A stretch of 64,000 bases of DNA from Rosenbergiella nectarea (GCF_900111105.1 NZ_FOGC01000001.1:194323-258322), one strand, 5' to 3'; positions 52,093 through 63,353 are shown, counted from the first letter of the stretch. Notes: generated by a model from the sequence alone, not told the origin. Translations and numbers: made by a program.

Positions 52093-52237
52093 GAGTCGCC
52101 GTTTGTCAGTGAAGAGTAGGAGGCTACTTTACCTGATTAGCTAGCAATAATACTCAGCAATCCTTGCTAGGCCTTGTGAATCGGACTCATTAATATTCTT
52201 CCTTCCTAGTGCATTGTTCTAGAAAGCAAGATTAGGA

Positions 52238-52795
52238 TTAGGCAACTGCCTGCTGTTGTGATGGGCGACGTTGCAAGGCTTGATAAAAAGCTTCAAGGTT
52301 ATCCTGTAAACGGCGTTTAACGTCCTCATCAATCCTTGCCGGGTGATCGGCATCAGGATAGTGAATTTGTTGATCGCTGGCGTAAACGCCACTGATAATC
52401 TCTTCCGCTTTCAACGCCGCGACGAGAGGCTTCAAGCTAAAATCGAGTGCTAACAAGTGATTAGCGCTACCTGCCGTCATCAATGGTAAAACAACTTTAT
52501 GTTCGAACCCGCGTTCTGGTAAGAGATCGATCATCGCCTTCAGCACCCCAGTATAGGCGGCTTTATAGACGGGAGAAGCGATGATAATCCCATCGGCTTG
52601 CGCGACATCCTCTCGTAATTGAGCGATAGAGGGATGCGAGAACTGGGCATGAAGTAAGACTTCAGCCGGAATATCGGTCGCACGCCAAGTTAAGGTTTGA
52701 GCACCACGATGGCTTAACCAATCTGCCGAATGGTCTAATAGAATTTGAGTCCGTGACCGTTGGGCTGGGCTCCCCCCTATTAATAAAATTTGCAT
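52238..52795 (-). CDS. ssuE: NADPH-dependent FMN reductase SsuE
   Basis: Flavodoxin-like reductase that supplies FMNH2 to the alkanesulfonate monooxygenase SsuD. The GGSPAQRSRT FMN phosphate loop and the ASPVYKAAYTGVLKAMIDLLPERGF segment match E. coli SsuE well; 185 residues is normal. In E. coli ssuE heads the ssuEADCB operon. Here no ssuA-D follows; the next gene is the broken transporter. It is therefore an orphan, either serving another monooxygenase or being a leftover of a lost operon. Confidence 0.85.
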   Translation of the reverse strand: MQILLIGGSPAQRSRTQILLDHSADWLSHRGAQTLTWRATDIPAEVLLHAQFSHPSIAQLREDVAQADGIIIASPVYKAAYTGVLKAMIDLLPERGFEHKVVLPLMTAGSANHLLALDFSLKPLVAALKAEEIISGVYASDQQIHYPDADHPARIDEDVKRRLQDNLEAFYQALQRRPSQQQAVA

Positions 52796-52950
52796 TAGTT
52801 AGCCTTATTTATGTGAGATAGATCACCAGTGTGGCGATTTTTCGGGCCAGTGTGAAGTAAAAAAATTAGCAAAAGTTATCTATAAATAGGGTTATCTCAT
52901 TGGACGCTGATCTCGACTTGCCAAGATAGCGCCATCATTCGGTTAAGTGT

Positions 52951-53856
52951 TTACTTTTTTTCCCCCCGTTTCCCTAAGCGAATAAGCTCAATGGCCAAAC
53001 GATGGGGGGAGCCTGTAATCGTGCGTTTAGTATCAATCAACGTTACCGGCCCAGCTTGTGCCAAGGTATGTAATCCGTTATTAAAGGGAGCATGGCTGCT
53101 TGGTGCTTCGATACGTCTAGCTTGGCAAAGAGAGGGATGCGCTAAGCTCGGGTCGGGCAAACTGAGCAGTTGTAAGGCTCCGCCATAAGTCCGGCTACAG
53201 TCTTGTGTCGGTAGAACAAGCTTCCCGTCGAGGATAAAAGGCGTGCCGCCCATTCTCGCGCCATGGATATCTTCGCGGAGCGTTTGGACGGACACGTCGT
53301 TCCATGGCCCAAAGAGGTGATCAGCCGTTGCCAGTTTTAACGTATTGGTGCGTGCCGCTTTGGGGGCGGGAGGGGTATAAAACATCCACCAACGCCCGTC
53401 ATGGAAGTAAGGGGTGGCATCAATCGCAGCGTCGGGAAAGGAAAAACGCGGCTCAGCTTGCCAGCGCCAAGGAAACTCTACCGCTTTATAAAGGGTTAAG
53501 CGGCCCGATTTATATCCTTCAGGTAGCATCCATATCTCACCCTCCGCCTCAAACACATAAGGGTACGAGAGGTGCCAATCTTCTTTAAGCACGACTCGTT
53601 TTTCCAATACAGTGAAGTCTTTATCCAATACAAAGGCCTCGATATGACCCCACCTGGTACGATAATCATAGGCTTCAGCAAAGAGATATAGTTTACCCTC
53701 CCGCCATAGGCCAAACGGATCGGCTAAGAAGCAGAGAGATTTGTCGGCCCCTATCCATGTAATGGGAAAGTGCGCCAGTGAAGCGGCCTGAGCGACATCT
53801 TGAATCGACGCATTGATTACGCCGACTCGCCAAATTTCGGTCTGTAATAGGCTCAT
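52951..53856 (-). CDS. beta-propeller protein of the glucosamine-transferase N-domain type
   Basis: Soluble protein of about 300 residues with a five-bladed propeller look. The blades show family patterns FLADPFGLWREGKLYLFAEAY, SYPYVFEAEGEIWMLPEGY and DATPYFHDGRWWMFYTPP. It resembles the GH43-like or GINT1 N-terminal domains found beside glycan and formyl-transferase genes; whether it binds or cleaves a sugar is unknown. No signal peptide is seen. It follows a glycosyltransferase gene with 16 bases between them and is probably cotranscribed. ATG 53856 has AGGA upstream; ATG 53859 is equally possible. Confidence 0.65.
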   Translation of the reverse strand: MSLLQTEIWRVGVINASIQDVAQAASLAHFPITWIGADKSLCFLADPFGLWREGKLYLFAEAYDYRTRWGHIEAFVLDKDFTVLEKRVVLKEDWHLSYPYVFEAEGEIWMLPEGYKSGRLTLYKAVEFPWRWQAEPRFSFPDAAIDATPYFHDGRWWMFYTPPAPKAARTNTLKLATADHLFGPWNDVSVQTLREDIHGARMGGTPFILDGKLVLPTQDCSRTYGGALQLLSLPDPSLAHPSLCQARRIEAPSSHAPFNNGLHTLAQAGPVTLIDTKRTITGSPHRLAIELIRLGKRGEKK

Positions 53857-53871
53857 CATATCCTATCTAGG

Positions 53872-54951
53872 CTAATGTGTTGTGGTTGGTAGTCTCGCCA
53901 CAATCTGCTCAGCAGCCTGCACAAATTGCTGATGGCTAAATTTAGTGGCTACATAGCGACGAGCTTGCCTACCATACTCTTGTAATACGCTAGGCGTAGC
54001 AAATATTTGTTGCAGTGCTGAGGCCAAGGCCACGTCCAGTTCGCCCGCAAGGACAAAACCGGTTTTACCTGCTTGTACCGCATCACGCATCTCACCAACG
54101 GGTGTCGCCATGACCGGAAGACCGACATTCATCGCTTCATGTAATGCTAAACACATCCCTTCATAGCGTGAAGGTTGGACGTAAAGATGCAGCCCAGCCA
54201 TAAAGGAGTGAACCTGATCAGAAAAGCCGGGCAGTAAGACAATATCCTGTAGATTCCATTGAATGACTTTATCTTCTAACCGCTCCCGTTCGGGACCATC
54301 GCCCAAAATCGTTAGCTGTAAGCGATTACGTAAAGTGGGATAGCGCGCCAAAAACGTACCTAATGCATCGATCAACGCCGCATATTGTTTGACTTCATGT
54401 AGGCGCCCAACACTGCCAATCTGTAATCGAGATTCGCCATCCCAATAGCGAGCTTGAGGGGCGTGTTGGTCGTATTGAAATAAAGGCCATGCCATTACTT
54501 TATCGGCTGGAATTCCCATCTGTTGCTGAAGATAATCCACAACAGTCTGTGAGTCGCCAATCCACAAGGCGGAGCTATTGCGTAAACGGTAGGTATAACG
54601 ACGCACGCTAGCACTGTGTTTAAAACTCACAACGGGAATATTTAAGAGTTTGCCTGCACACTGACCGACTAAATTACCAAAACTTAATGAGGTCCAGATA
54701 ATATCTGGCCGATCCTGACGGATTATCGATAGATAACTGGCTAAGATAATCGGGAGGAAGCGACGGCGTGATGCCAGTAAACGATAGCTTAATCCTGCCG
54801 CAACAAGACGAGGGACAGCACCCCTATCGCGGGGTTCGCAGGCAATAATCGAGACATCGTGTCCCAGATTTTTTAAGGTCGTCACAATATCGGGGATAGC
54901 GAACTCAGCGCCGCCCGTCTCTAAACTTGTCACGAGATAATGAATTTTCAT
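53872..54951 (-). CDS. GT4-family glycosyltransferase
   Basis: Cytoplasmic glycosyltransferase of 359 residues. The N-terminal TSLETGGAE is the common GT4 acceptor-side motif; the C-terminal half has IGSVGRLHEVKQY, LTILGDGPER and the donor motif PSRYEGMCLALHEAMN near residue 270. ATG 54951 is preferred because it begins directly with the fold (MKIHYLV); the longer in-frame form from 54996 adds 15 unlikely residues. With the propeller gene downstream it forms a two-gene unit, separate from the O-antigen operon. Product unknown. Confidence 0.85.
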   Translation of the reverse strand: MKIHYLVTSLETGGAEFAIPDIVTTLKNLGHDVSIIACEPRDRGAVPRLVAAGLSYRLLASRRRFLPIILASYLSIIRQDRPDIIWTSLSFGNLVGQCAGKLLNIPVVSFKHSASVRRYTYRLRNSSALWIGDSQTVVDYLQQQMGIPADKVMAWPLFQYDQHAPQARYWDGESRLQIGSVGRLHEVKQYAALIDALGTFLARYPTLRNRLQLTILGDGPERERLEDKVIQWNLQDIVLLPGFSDQVHSFMAGLHLYVQPSRYEGMCLALHEAMNVGLPVMATPVGEMRDAVQAGKTGFVLAGELDVALASALQQIFATPSVLQEYGRQARRYVATKFSHQQFVQAAEQIVARLPTTTH

Positions 54952-55471
54952 CAGTAACACCCATTCAAGGATTTTATACAATGGACCAAGGCGCATGATT
55001 ACGATGACAATCAGCTTTTTACTGATAATCTGAAATTTTCTCTATTTTGCTGGGGTAAAGTTCAACCGTATGTATACATAGCCTAATTACCGGCTGAGGG
55101 ACCGACAGTGAATTAACCAATTAAAATTTAATAGTAATCTTATAAAGGGAGGGTTTTTTATCTTTTTTTGTATAACGGTTCTCATTTTTAAAAAATCAAT
55201 TGAACAATAAGCAGGTATTTTTAAAATTTTAATGTTATTAATCAAAAAATACTTCATCACTATCACTCAAAATAGTCGCTTCTCATATTGTGAGTACCGG
55301 CTAAATTTTCCCAAAATAGATGACGTTATCTAAGTCAATGGCCTTTCTTAGCGATCAATTCATAACTTTATGATCGCTAATAAATGTGGCGCTAAGAATT
55401 CATAAGTCTAAGAGGTAAACGCAGGGTACTGACGTGAATAATACTTATATTTACCACTGGGATTTATACTC
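54952..55471. other. AT-rich gap before the autotransporter remnant
   Basis: About 520 bases between divergent genes. No gene or known operator was recognised. Confidence 0.5.
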
Positions 55472-58400
55472 TTGATAAGAAAAAAACAATTAGCTGCTCT
55501 TATTTGTTCAGCACTCTATACCGCTTATTCTTCCGCATCCGTTATGCGTCATGATATTGCTGTACAAGACTACCGAGACTTTGGTGAAAACCTCGGTAAA
55601 TATAAAGTGGGCGCCACCCACGTCCCAGTTTATCGAAAAGATGGGCAATTAGACGACTACTTAGCATTTCCTATTCCTGACTTTGGTATGGTGGCAGATA
55701 AAGGCAATATCACTTTAGTAGGATCTTCCTACATGGCCAGTGTCCGCCACAACAGTTACTCTATTGATGGCGCGATAAAGTTCGGGAATAAAGCGAAGTT
55801 TGCCCCCTCTTATTATCTGATCAACCGTAATGCCAGCACCGTTTCAAGCGTTGATTTTAATTTACCTCGTTTAAATAAAGTCGTGACCGATGCCGCGCCT
55901 GTCGCCACGGTCGATAAAAGCACAATACGCCAAGGAGATCGCAACCGGTACACTTGGTATACACGGGTGGGGGCAGGTTACCAACTTCAAGTTAGTGACG
56001 ATCAAAAATCAGAAACGTCGATCACCGATGCGTATCGTTGGAAAACGGGGGGAACTATGGCTAATGCAACGGTTTCGTTTCCGAACGGCACCCTGCGTTG
56101 GAAAAATGTCGGCCCGGATGATCCCAACTCTTCACCTTTTAGTAACGCGACCCGTCCGGGAGACAGTGGCAGTCCTGTTTTTGTCTACGATACGGTAGAT
56201 AAAATATGGCGGTTAGCAGGGGTTCACCATGCTGCGATTAGCAACGGTGGTATCTATAATCGGGTCAGTGGTGAAGAGTATATCCCGGATGGTTATCTGG
56301 ATAGAGTGTTAGCTATGAATAGCTCTGTGCCAGTAACCGATAATGCCAGTGACGGGGTGCTCTATTGGCGACCGGAAGCGATAACCCAAACTGATCACAG
56401 TTGGAGCTGGCAGGGCCTTAACCAAAAATACCGTGACTTGGCCCCTTCGTTGGCCTCTCAGTCGGAGTTGGATGCAACTAAAGATCTTACTTTTAGTGGC
56501 GAGGGAAATACCCTGTTGCTGACTGATTCTGTGAATATGGGGGCGGGGAAACTTCAGTTTTCCGGTAACTATACCGTCGAATCAGAGCAGGGAAAGCAAG
56601 CGACGTGGGTTGGCGGAGGGATCGAGGTTGATGAAGGGAAAAGTGTATTATGGAAAGTGAACGGACTGCAAAATGATGCTTTACATAAAATTGGCGCCGG
56701 GACACTCGAGATACAAGGGGTAGGTGTCAATCAGGGGGCATTAAATGTAGGTGATGGGCTGGTTATACTCGACCAACAGCCTGATAGCAGTGGAGCGTCA
56801 CAAGCCTTTTCCACAGTGACCATAATGAGTGGTAGACCAACGGTTCAACTTAATAATGCGAATCAGGTTACTCCTGACAATATTCGCTTCGGTTATCGGG
56901 GCGGCACCCTAGATGTTCAGGGTAATGATCTCTCTTTTACCAATATTAACCACAACGATAGTGGTGCCCATATCGTTAACCGCGATATGTCTCGTGCAGC
57001 GGTTGTGACGGTAACCGGGAATAACACCCAATTCGTTGGCTCTTTTGGTGAACAAGCCTCTCAATCACAACTGTCATTAGCTTATACGCCAGATAATCAG
57101 CAAGGGGAGTGGACTTTGCGAGGTGGGGCGATTGCCCACCAACTCGATATTGATAAAGGCCGAGTCACTTTAGGCGGTGAGCAGGTTTTACATGCTGGTG
57201 GCGTCTATTTTTCGAATGATTGGGATGAGAAGGATTACGACTTTACGCAGATTAATGTTGCGCCTCAGTCGCAGCTGAGGATTAGCTAACACGCTAATGT
57301 CAATGCCTCGACTCAGGTTGCAGGCGATGCAACGTTGTCTCTGTGGGACCGCGCCTCATTGGCGGGCCATATCACGCTTGCTGAATCGAGCAGTCAATTA
57401 ATAGCTGATATTTCACCTCATAATAGTCAATTGGGAGCGCTTGAATCCTCGATCTCAGCAGATATTTCAGGGGAGGGACTCGTTGAAAAAAGGGGTGAGG
57501 GTAAATTAACGCTATCTGGAAACCTTACTAATACTCAAGGCGTTATAGTTAAAGAGGGGGCAATAAAACTGGATGGCCACCTCTCGACAGATATGGTGAT
57601 GGAGAGCGGCACGGTATTATCGGGAAGTGGTACAGTTAATTCACTGACGATGTACGATGTGGCAACATTATCTCCCTCTGAACAAGGTCAGCAAGCCTCT
57701 CAACTACGAATTGGACAGCTCCAGTTAATAAAAGGTGGTAACGCTATTCTGCACTCGGGCTTCACTCAAGCAACGACCGATCGAATATTGATTGATGGGG
57801 ACCTCGTTACAGCCGCGGATAAGCCGCTCAACGTCACGGTCAATCCATTGGGAACCTGGCAAGATAGCGATACTAATCAGAACGGCGCTGCGGATAATCA
57901 AGAGGGGCTGTCACTCGTCCAAGTGGGCGGGCAGAGTACCGCCGACAGCGTCAAACTAGCGGGTTCTTATATAGCTCGTGGGGCATTTGCCTATGGACTC
58001 TACGCTTTTGCCCCAGGGCACTCCTCGAGCGATGAACGAAAGGTCACGGGGAATGGTAATCAGTATTGGGATTATCGATTACAAAACATCATGCTAGATG
58101 CTAATGGGATTAGTACTCCGGTTGAGCCAACCCCGGAGCCGACACCGGAACCAACCCCGGAGCCGACACCGCAGCCAACCCCGGAGCCGACACCGCAGCC
58201 AACTCCAGAGCCGACACCGGAGCCAGCTCCAGAGCCGACACCGGAGCCAGCCCCTAGCCCCGATCCCGTTCCGGCCCCCGTTCCTGAACCCACACCGGCG
58301 CCCCAACCTGAACCTGTACGTCGCGCGGTAACGCCGCAGGTACCTGCTTACCTCTCTCTACCCGCGATGATGCTCAATTTTAATCGCACGTTAACGGGGC

Positions 58401-59257
58401 TCATTGCAGATACCGTGAACGATAATCATAGTCATTTTTTTATTAGCGGTTATGACGGTGGGGATCATTTTCATGCCAAGGGGGGATTTAGTGATTATGG
58501 CTATAACTTTACGTCGAAATATCAAGGTTGGTTAATGGGGGGGCGTTGGCTCTCCGACCCTGACAGTCCTCAGCGTATTTCCGCTAGTATCGTTGCGCAC
58601 CGGGGAAATTTATCGATGAAACCTCAAGCCGTCGATGGCTTAAGCCGAAGCTATTTCTCTACCCAAGGGATTACAGGCCTTACCCGCTGGCAGAATGAGC
58701 AAGGCTGGCAGTTAACGACCCAACTTGGTTATACCCGCATTAAAGGGGCTGTGACTACCGATTTACGGGGTAATGTCGCTTCGCCACACGCCACGCTGCT
58801 TCACGCAGGTGTAGAATTAGGAAAGGCTTGGCAATGGGAAAATCAGCGTTTAATGCCGTTACTTGCCGTGGAGTATCAGCACTTGTCGATTAAGAAATTT
58901 ACGGATAGTGATGGGGCAAAAGTCTGCTATGCGCCGCACAATGCCCCCGATATTCAACCGACTCTGCGTTATCAATGGAAAGTGAATACCGATTCCGTCC
59001 CAAAATTAGCGTTCACCCATGAATTAGGCTGGCGGATCACGACGCGTAAAAATGCCCAAACGACCATAAGGGGGGGAGGGGATAAAACGACCTTCAATAG
59101 TGGAAGAGGTGGGGATCATCTTTTAGTGAAGAGTGGTGCCGACTTGAAACTTACTCAGCATGTCACCTTGACGACACAAGCCCAATATCAACAACGTTTA
59201 CAACGTGAAGGTACCAATGATTGGGCGGTAACTGGGGGGGTAAAAATTACCTTCTAA
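55472..59257 (+). pseudogene. S6 serine-protease autotransporter interrupted by an in-frame stop
   Basis: One frame of 1,262 codons is split by TAA at 57287-57289 (codon 606); translation continues in the same frame with HANVNAS, so no bases were lost. The first half has a signal peptide, an S6 (IgA protease/SPATE-like) domain with likely triad His93, Asp128 and Ser232 (GDSGSP) and the start of the beta-helix. The second half has more beta-helix, a proline-rich PEPT linker and a C-terminal autotransporter barrel ending in KITF. The start codon is TTG, with GGGA upstream. With the stop, the protease cannot be anchored or exported unless TAA is read through. Confidence 0.85.
58126..58310 (+). 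repeat. PEPT/PQPT/PEPA tandem repeats in the autotransporter linker
   Basis: About a dozen four-residue units built on 12-bp repeats (ccggagccgaca type), rich in Pro and Glu. It is a likely extended linker between passenger and barrel and prone to length change. The same bases give glycine-rich shadow frames on the minus strand. Confidence 0.9.
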
Positions 59258-59271
59258 TAGATTATAACTCG

Positions 59272-59299
59272 CCCCCGCGAGCGGTTATGCTCGTGGGGG
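59272..59299. terminator. bidirectional hairpin after the autotransporter
   Basis: Stem cccccgcgagc / gctcgtggggg (one G-U pair) with a 6-nt loop, between convergent genes. No clear T-run. Confidence 0.6.
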
Positions 59300-59305
59300 G
59301 AAGTG

Positions 59306-60600
59306 TTATAAGGCTTTACGGATAAAAATCTTGGTTGAAACCGAAGACGTACTAGTCGTTGTTTTTACTTTATAAATACAGATTACCGAGGTGAGCAGTG
59401 CTATCGCCATAAAGCAGTAAGAGGCATTGGGACTACCGGTCAAGCCATTTAAGAAACCGACGAGATAAGCCCCCAAGAATGCCCCTAACGCTCCAAAGCT
59501 ATTAATCAAGCCAATTGCTACGCCTGAAACATTCTTCGGCATCAATTCTGGGATCAACGCAAAAAACGGTCCATACGGCGCATACGTGCAGGCCGCTGCC
59601 ACGGTGAGCAAACTATAGGATAACCAGAAATGACTAATACCGACAAAAAACGAGTCAGTGAAGGCCAGGCCAGCGATCGCTAACAGTGGCCAGATAAATA
59701 ACTTACGGTTCTGTACTTTATCGGATAGCCAGAAGACCCCCAACATCGAACAAATAGCGGCTAAATAAGGCGGTGCCGATAGCCAGCCTACCGAAACAAT
59801 ATCCATTGATGAGGCGGGCTTAATGATTGAAGGTAGCCATATCATAAAACCATACACGCCGATACTCCATAATGCATGGGCCGACGAAAGCAGCACGAAA
59901 GTAGAGGAGCGCAGGGCTTCGCCATAATTCCGCACGGGTGCGATCGCCTGTTGTTCTTTCTCCATGGCCAGTTGCAGATCATGTTTCTCTTTTTGCGATA
60001 ACCAGTCCACTTCAGAAGGTTTATCCCGCACTACAAGCCACCATATGCCAGCCCACAATACTGCAGGGATCCCCTCAATAATAAACATTTCACGCCATCC
60101 AAAGGCATGGATCAAATAGCCGGATAACACCGACATCCACAGTACGGTAACTGAGTTACCGAGTACCAAGAAGGTATTGGCCCGCGAGCGCTCCTCTTTA
60201 GTAAACCAGGTGCTGATGTAAATTAGCATCGAAGGCATGACCGCGGCCTCAACAATGCCCAAGGTAAAACGAATAACCATTAACGCAGGAATATTGCTGA
60301 CTAGGCCAGTAGCCATGGCGCAGAGTCCCCAGAGCAATAAGCAAATGAAAATTAACTTCCTTACACTGCGTTTTACCGCATAAATTGACCCCGGAACCTA
60401 AAAGAAAAGTAGGCCAAGAAAAATAGGGCACCAATCAGCGAAGAAGTGCTTTTAGAAATATTGAGGTCTTGCTCAATACCGGAGGCTGCCGCAAAACCAT
60501 AATTGGCTCGATCTAAGTAGGCGAGGCTATAAGTGATAAAAATGATCGGCATTAAATACCACCACCGGCGTTGACTAAGTTTCTGTAGAGTGTTGGACAT
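59306..60600 (-). pseudogene. frameshifted MFS transporter (ACS family, tartrate/glucarate-like)
   Basis: Two overlapping fragments of one transporter. The first, 60600 to 60373, covers helix 1 and 2 (SLAYLDRANYGFAAASGIEQDL, GALFFLAYF). The second resumes at about 60400 and runs to 59306 (LLWGLCAMATGL, ISTWFTKEERSRANT and the C-terminal helices). Between them, the other frame reads VPGSIYAVKRSVRKLIF, the expected helix 2-3 loop, so loss of a single base near 60400 explains the break. The anion:cation symporter family takes up tartrate, glucarate or galactonate. The full protein would be about 430 residues. Confidence 0.85.
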
Positions 60601-60851
60601 GGTGACCCCGGAACGCGTAATAGCAAAAGGATGAGTGATAACCTAGCAGTCGCGGGGACGCTAAAACCTCGCAGTGATCACTGTTTTCGCTGTTAACAAA
60701 TTGTGTTACCAGATATGTGAGAGCCTTTGAATATTAGCAGAGTCTACCTCGTTACAGGGAGCACCGTCTTACAACATACGTCGAAATTCTTTAAGGCGTG
60801 GGACGACTCTTTATGGTAAATCATTAAGAATAGAAAAACCGAGGAAGCAAA

Positions 60852-61589
60852 ATGCGACACATTGATTTGAATGCAGATTTAGGAGAAGGAAGCCCTCACG
60901 ACGCTGAATTATTAACGTTAGTATCCTCCGCGAATATTGCGTGTGGATACCATGCCGGGGACGCAGACACCATGCTGGCCAGTGTACGTGAGGCAATACG
61001 TAACAAGGTTGCCGTCGGTGCCCATCCTAGTTTTCCAGACCGTGAAAATTTTGGTCGCACTGCCATGACGCTGCCCCCTGAAACTCTTTACGCCCAAACG
61101 CTCTATCAGGTGGGGGCCTTAAGGGCGATGACTCAGGCACATGGGGTGCTGCTGCATCATGTAAAACCGCACGGCATGCTCTATAACCAAGCCGCCCGCG
61201 ATCCCCTAATGGCCGATGCTATTGCTAAAGCGGTTTTTGCGTTGGACCCGGCGCTAATTCTCGTGGGATTGGCAGGGAGCGAACTGATCCGTGCAGCAGA
61301 ATATCATGGCTTATCAACGCGTCAAGAAGTCTTCGCTGATCGCGGCTACCAAGCGGATGGAACGCTGGTTCCCCGCGCGCAAATAGGGGCGATGATCGAC
61401 GATGAAGAGCAGGCTTTGGCACAGAGTTTGCTAATGATTGAGTCGGGTGAGGTGCAAGCCATCACGGGGGAGCGGGTTAACGTCACCGCACAAACCTTGT
61501 GTCTGCATGGTGATGGGAAGCACGCCCTGGCTTTTGCCCGCCGATTACGGCAGGAATTTGCAGCGCGCAACATTCAGGTTGTCGCTTAA
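60852..61589 (+). CDS. pxpA: 5-oxoprolinase subunit A (LamB/YcsF family)
   Basis: Part of the three-subunit PxpABC ATP-dependent 5-oxoprolinase that converts pyroglutamate to glutamate in the cytoplasm. The N-terminal [17 protein letters not shown], the [13 protein letters not shown] and [11 protein letters not shown] motifs and [15 protein letters not shown] are diagnostic; 245 residues is full length. It is the first gene of an operon with two DUF membrane genes and pcp. The pxpB and pxpC genes are not in the window and may follow pcp or lie elsewhere. GAGGAAG supports the start. Confidence 0.95.
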   Translation: MRHIDLNADLGEGSPHDAELLTLVSSANIACGYHAGDADTMLASVREAIRNKVAVGAHPSFPDRENFGRTAMTLPPETLYAQTLYQVGALRAMTQAHGVLLHHVKPHGMLYNQAARDPLMADAIAKAVFALDPALILVGLAGSELIRAAEYHGLSTRQEVFADRGYQADGTLVPRAQIGAMIDDEEQALAQSLLMIESGEVQAITGERVNVTAQTLCLHGDGKHALAFARRLRQEFAARNIQVVA

Positions 61590-61628
61590 CGATAACGATA
61601 ACGATATTAACAGTGAGGGCCGTTCGGT

Positions 61629-62351
61629 ATGACAGAGAGTATCAGCTTGTGGCCATTAATAGGGATAGCCGTGATCGTGCTAGGTTTTATCCTACGCTTT
61701 AATCCTGTACTGGTAGTTATCTGTGCCGGTATTGTTACGGGCTTAGCCGCGCAAATGCCGTTACTGACTATTCTTGAGAAAATGGGCGCCGGATTTCTCA
61801 GTACACGAAACTTACCCTTTATTTTATTGTTACCCTTGGCGGTCATTGGACTGCTCGAACGCAATGGTTTGAAAGAAGCCGCACAAAAGTGGATTACCAA
61901 AATAGAGCGTTCCACTACCGGCCGTTTGCTGATGGTATACTTGCTTATTCGCGAATTAACTGCCGCACTAGGACTAACTAGCTTAGGGGGCCATCCACAA
62001 ATGGTGCGTCCATTACTAGCGCCTATGGCTGAAGGCAGCGCTGAAAAGAATTACGGACCTTTACCTCCAGCCGTACGTTACCGAATCCAAGCGATGGCCG
62101 CTGCAACAGATAATGTCGGACTCTTCTTTGGCGAAGATATCTTTGTCGCATTCGGAGCCGTACTTTTCATGCATAACTTTATGGTTGAGTCTGCTGGACT
62201 ACAAACTGAACCCTTGCATATTGCGTTATGGGGAATACCGACTGCCTGTTTTGCCTTTATCGTTCACAGCGTTCGCCTTGCACGACTTGATCACCACTTG
62301 CGCCGTGAGTTGGCGAATACCGCGAGGGATCACCAAGGAGGTGTGCAATGA
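61629..62351 (+). CDS. DUF969 family membrane protein
   Basis: Polytopic membrane protein of 240 residues with about six hydrophobic segments. Typical DUF969 stretches are PLIGIAVIVLGFILRFNPVLVV at the start, TRNLPFILLLPLAVIGLLERNGLKE and ATDNVGLFFGEDIFVAFGAV. It overlaps the DUF979 gene by ATGA; the pair is a recurring neighbour of pcp and pxp genes. Inference: the two form a transporter for pyroglutamate or short pyroglutamyl peptides. No biochemical proof is known to me. Confidence 0.88.
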   Translation: MTESISLWPLIGIAVIVLGFILRFNPVLVVICAGIVTGLAAQMPLLTILEKMGAGFLSTRNLPFILLLPLAVIGLLERNGLKEAAQKWITKIERSTTGRLLMVYLLIRELTAALGLTSLGGHPQMVRPLLAPMAEGSAEKNYGPLPPAVRYRIQAMAAATDNVGLFFGEDIFVAFGAVLFMHNFMVESAGLQTEPLHIALWGIPTACFAFIVHSVRLARLDHHLRRELANTARDHQGGVQ

Positions 62352-63343
62352 TAGTTAAGCAAGAGATGCTCTATTGGCTGGCGGGGGCAACATTATTAAT
62401 CATCGCGGTGATGTCGTGGCGAGATAAGTATAACCCGCGACGAGTGACCACCGGCTTGTTCTGGGGTATTTACGGGCTACTCTTTTTTATTGGTGATTGG
62501 AGTTATCAACTCGTTGGTGACCACCGTCTAGTAAATATCTGCGTAGGTATTGCGGTGGTCGGCATGGCCTTATTAGCCGGATTTGGCGGGGTAAGGTTAG
62601 GTCACTACTCACAACGTACTCCGCAACAACGAGAAGCTAGCGCAAAACGTCTGGCAAGCCGCCTTTTTATTCCGGCGTTGGCTATACCACTAGTCACCGT
62701 CATCGGCGTCGCCTTTTTCACTTTCAATCCACCGATCCAGCAGCAGTTGTTTGGGGCGGGTAATCATGCAACCTTAGTGACGCTCTTTTCCATGACCTTT
62801 GGGATGCTCTTCGCCTTAATTTTGGCATTGACACTTACGGGGGAGAGGATTTCCCAGCCACTTCAAGAAGCCCGGCGTTTGCTCGATTCGGTAGGCTGCG
62901 CTTTTTTATTACCGCAAATATTGGCCATGCTCGGCTTACTCTTTACAGCTGCTGGCGTGGGCAATAGCCTTTCTTGGCTAACCGAGCAGTATTTAGCTGT
63001 CGATAACAGACTGGTAGCCGTAATAGTTTATGTAATGGGCATGGCATTATTAACGATGATTATGGGTAATGCTTTTGCTGCATTCCCAATCGTGACTGCG
63101 GGTGTCGGGATCCCTATTCTAGTGTTACAACAGGGGGGAAATCCGGCCGTGATGGCGGCAATTGGGATGTTTTCCGGTTACTGCGGTACCTTAATGACAC
63201 CGATGGCTGCCAATTTTAATATTGTCCCTGCCGCCTTATTGGGCTTGCCTGATAAAAATGCTGTGATTAAAGCGCAGATCCCAACGGGGGTCATATTGTT
63301 GGGGATTAATATCATTCTGCTCTATTACCTGATGTTTTTATAA
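62348..63343 (+). CDS. DUF979 family membrane protein
   Basis: Polytopic membrane protein of 331 residues with about nine or ten helices, translationally coupled to the DUF969 gene. The conserved core [20 protein letters not shown] and [28 protein letters not shown] looks like an ion-coupled transporter re-entrant loop. It is followed seven bases later by pcp. The likely role as partner of DUF969 in uptake of pyroglutamate compounds is inference from context. Confidence 0.88.
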   Translation: MIVKQEMLYWLAGATLLIIAVMSWRDKYNPRRVTTGLFWGIYGLLFFIGDWSYQLVGDHRLVNICVGIAVVGMALLAGFGGVRLGHYSQRTPQQREASAKRLASRLFIPALAIPLVTVIGVAFFTFNPPIQQQLFGAGNHATLVTLFSMTFGMLFALILALTLTGERISQPLQEARRLLDSVGCAFLLPQILAMLGLLFTAAGVGNSLSWLTEQYLAVDNRLVAVIVYVMGMALLTMIMGNAFAAFPIVTAGVGIPILVLQQGGNPAVMAAIGMFSGYCGTLMTPMAANFNIVPAALLGLPDKNAVIKAQIPTGVILLGINIILLYYLMFL

Positions 63344-63353
63344 AGGAGTCTTG

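Noticed and set aside
58072..58331. Glycine-rich and arginine-rich reading frames over the PEPT repeat
   Set aside because: They are low-complexity shadows of the 12-bp repeat in the autotransporter linker.
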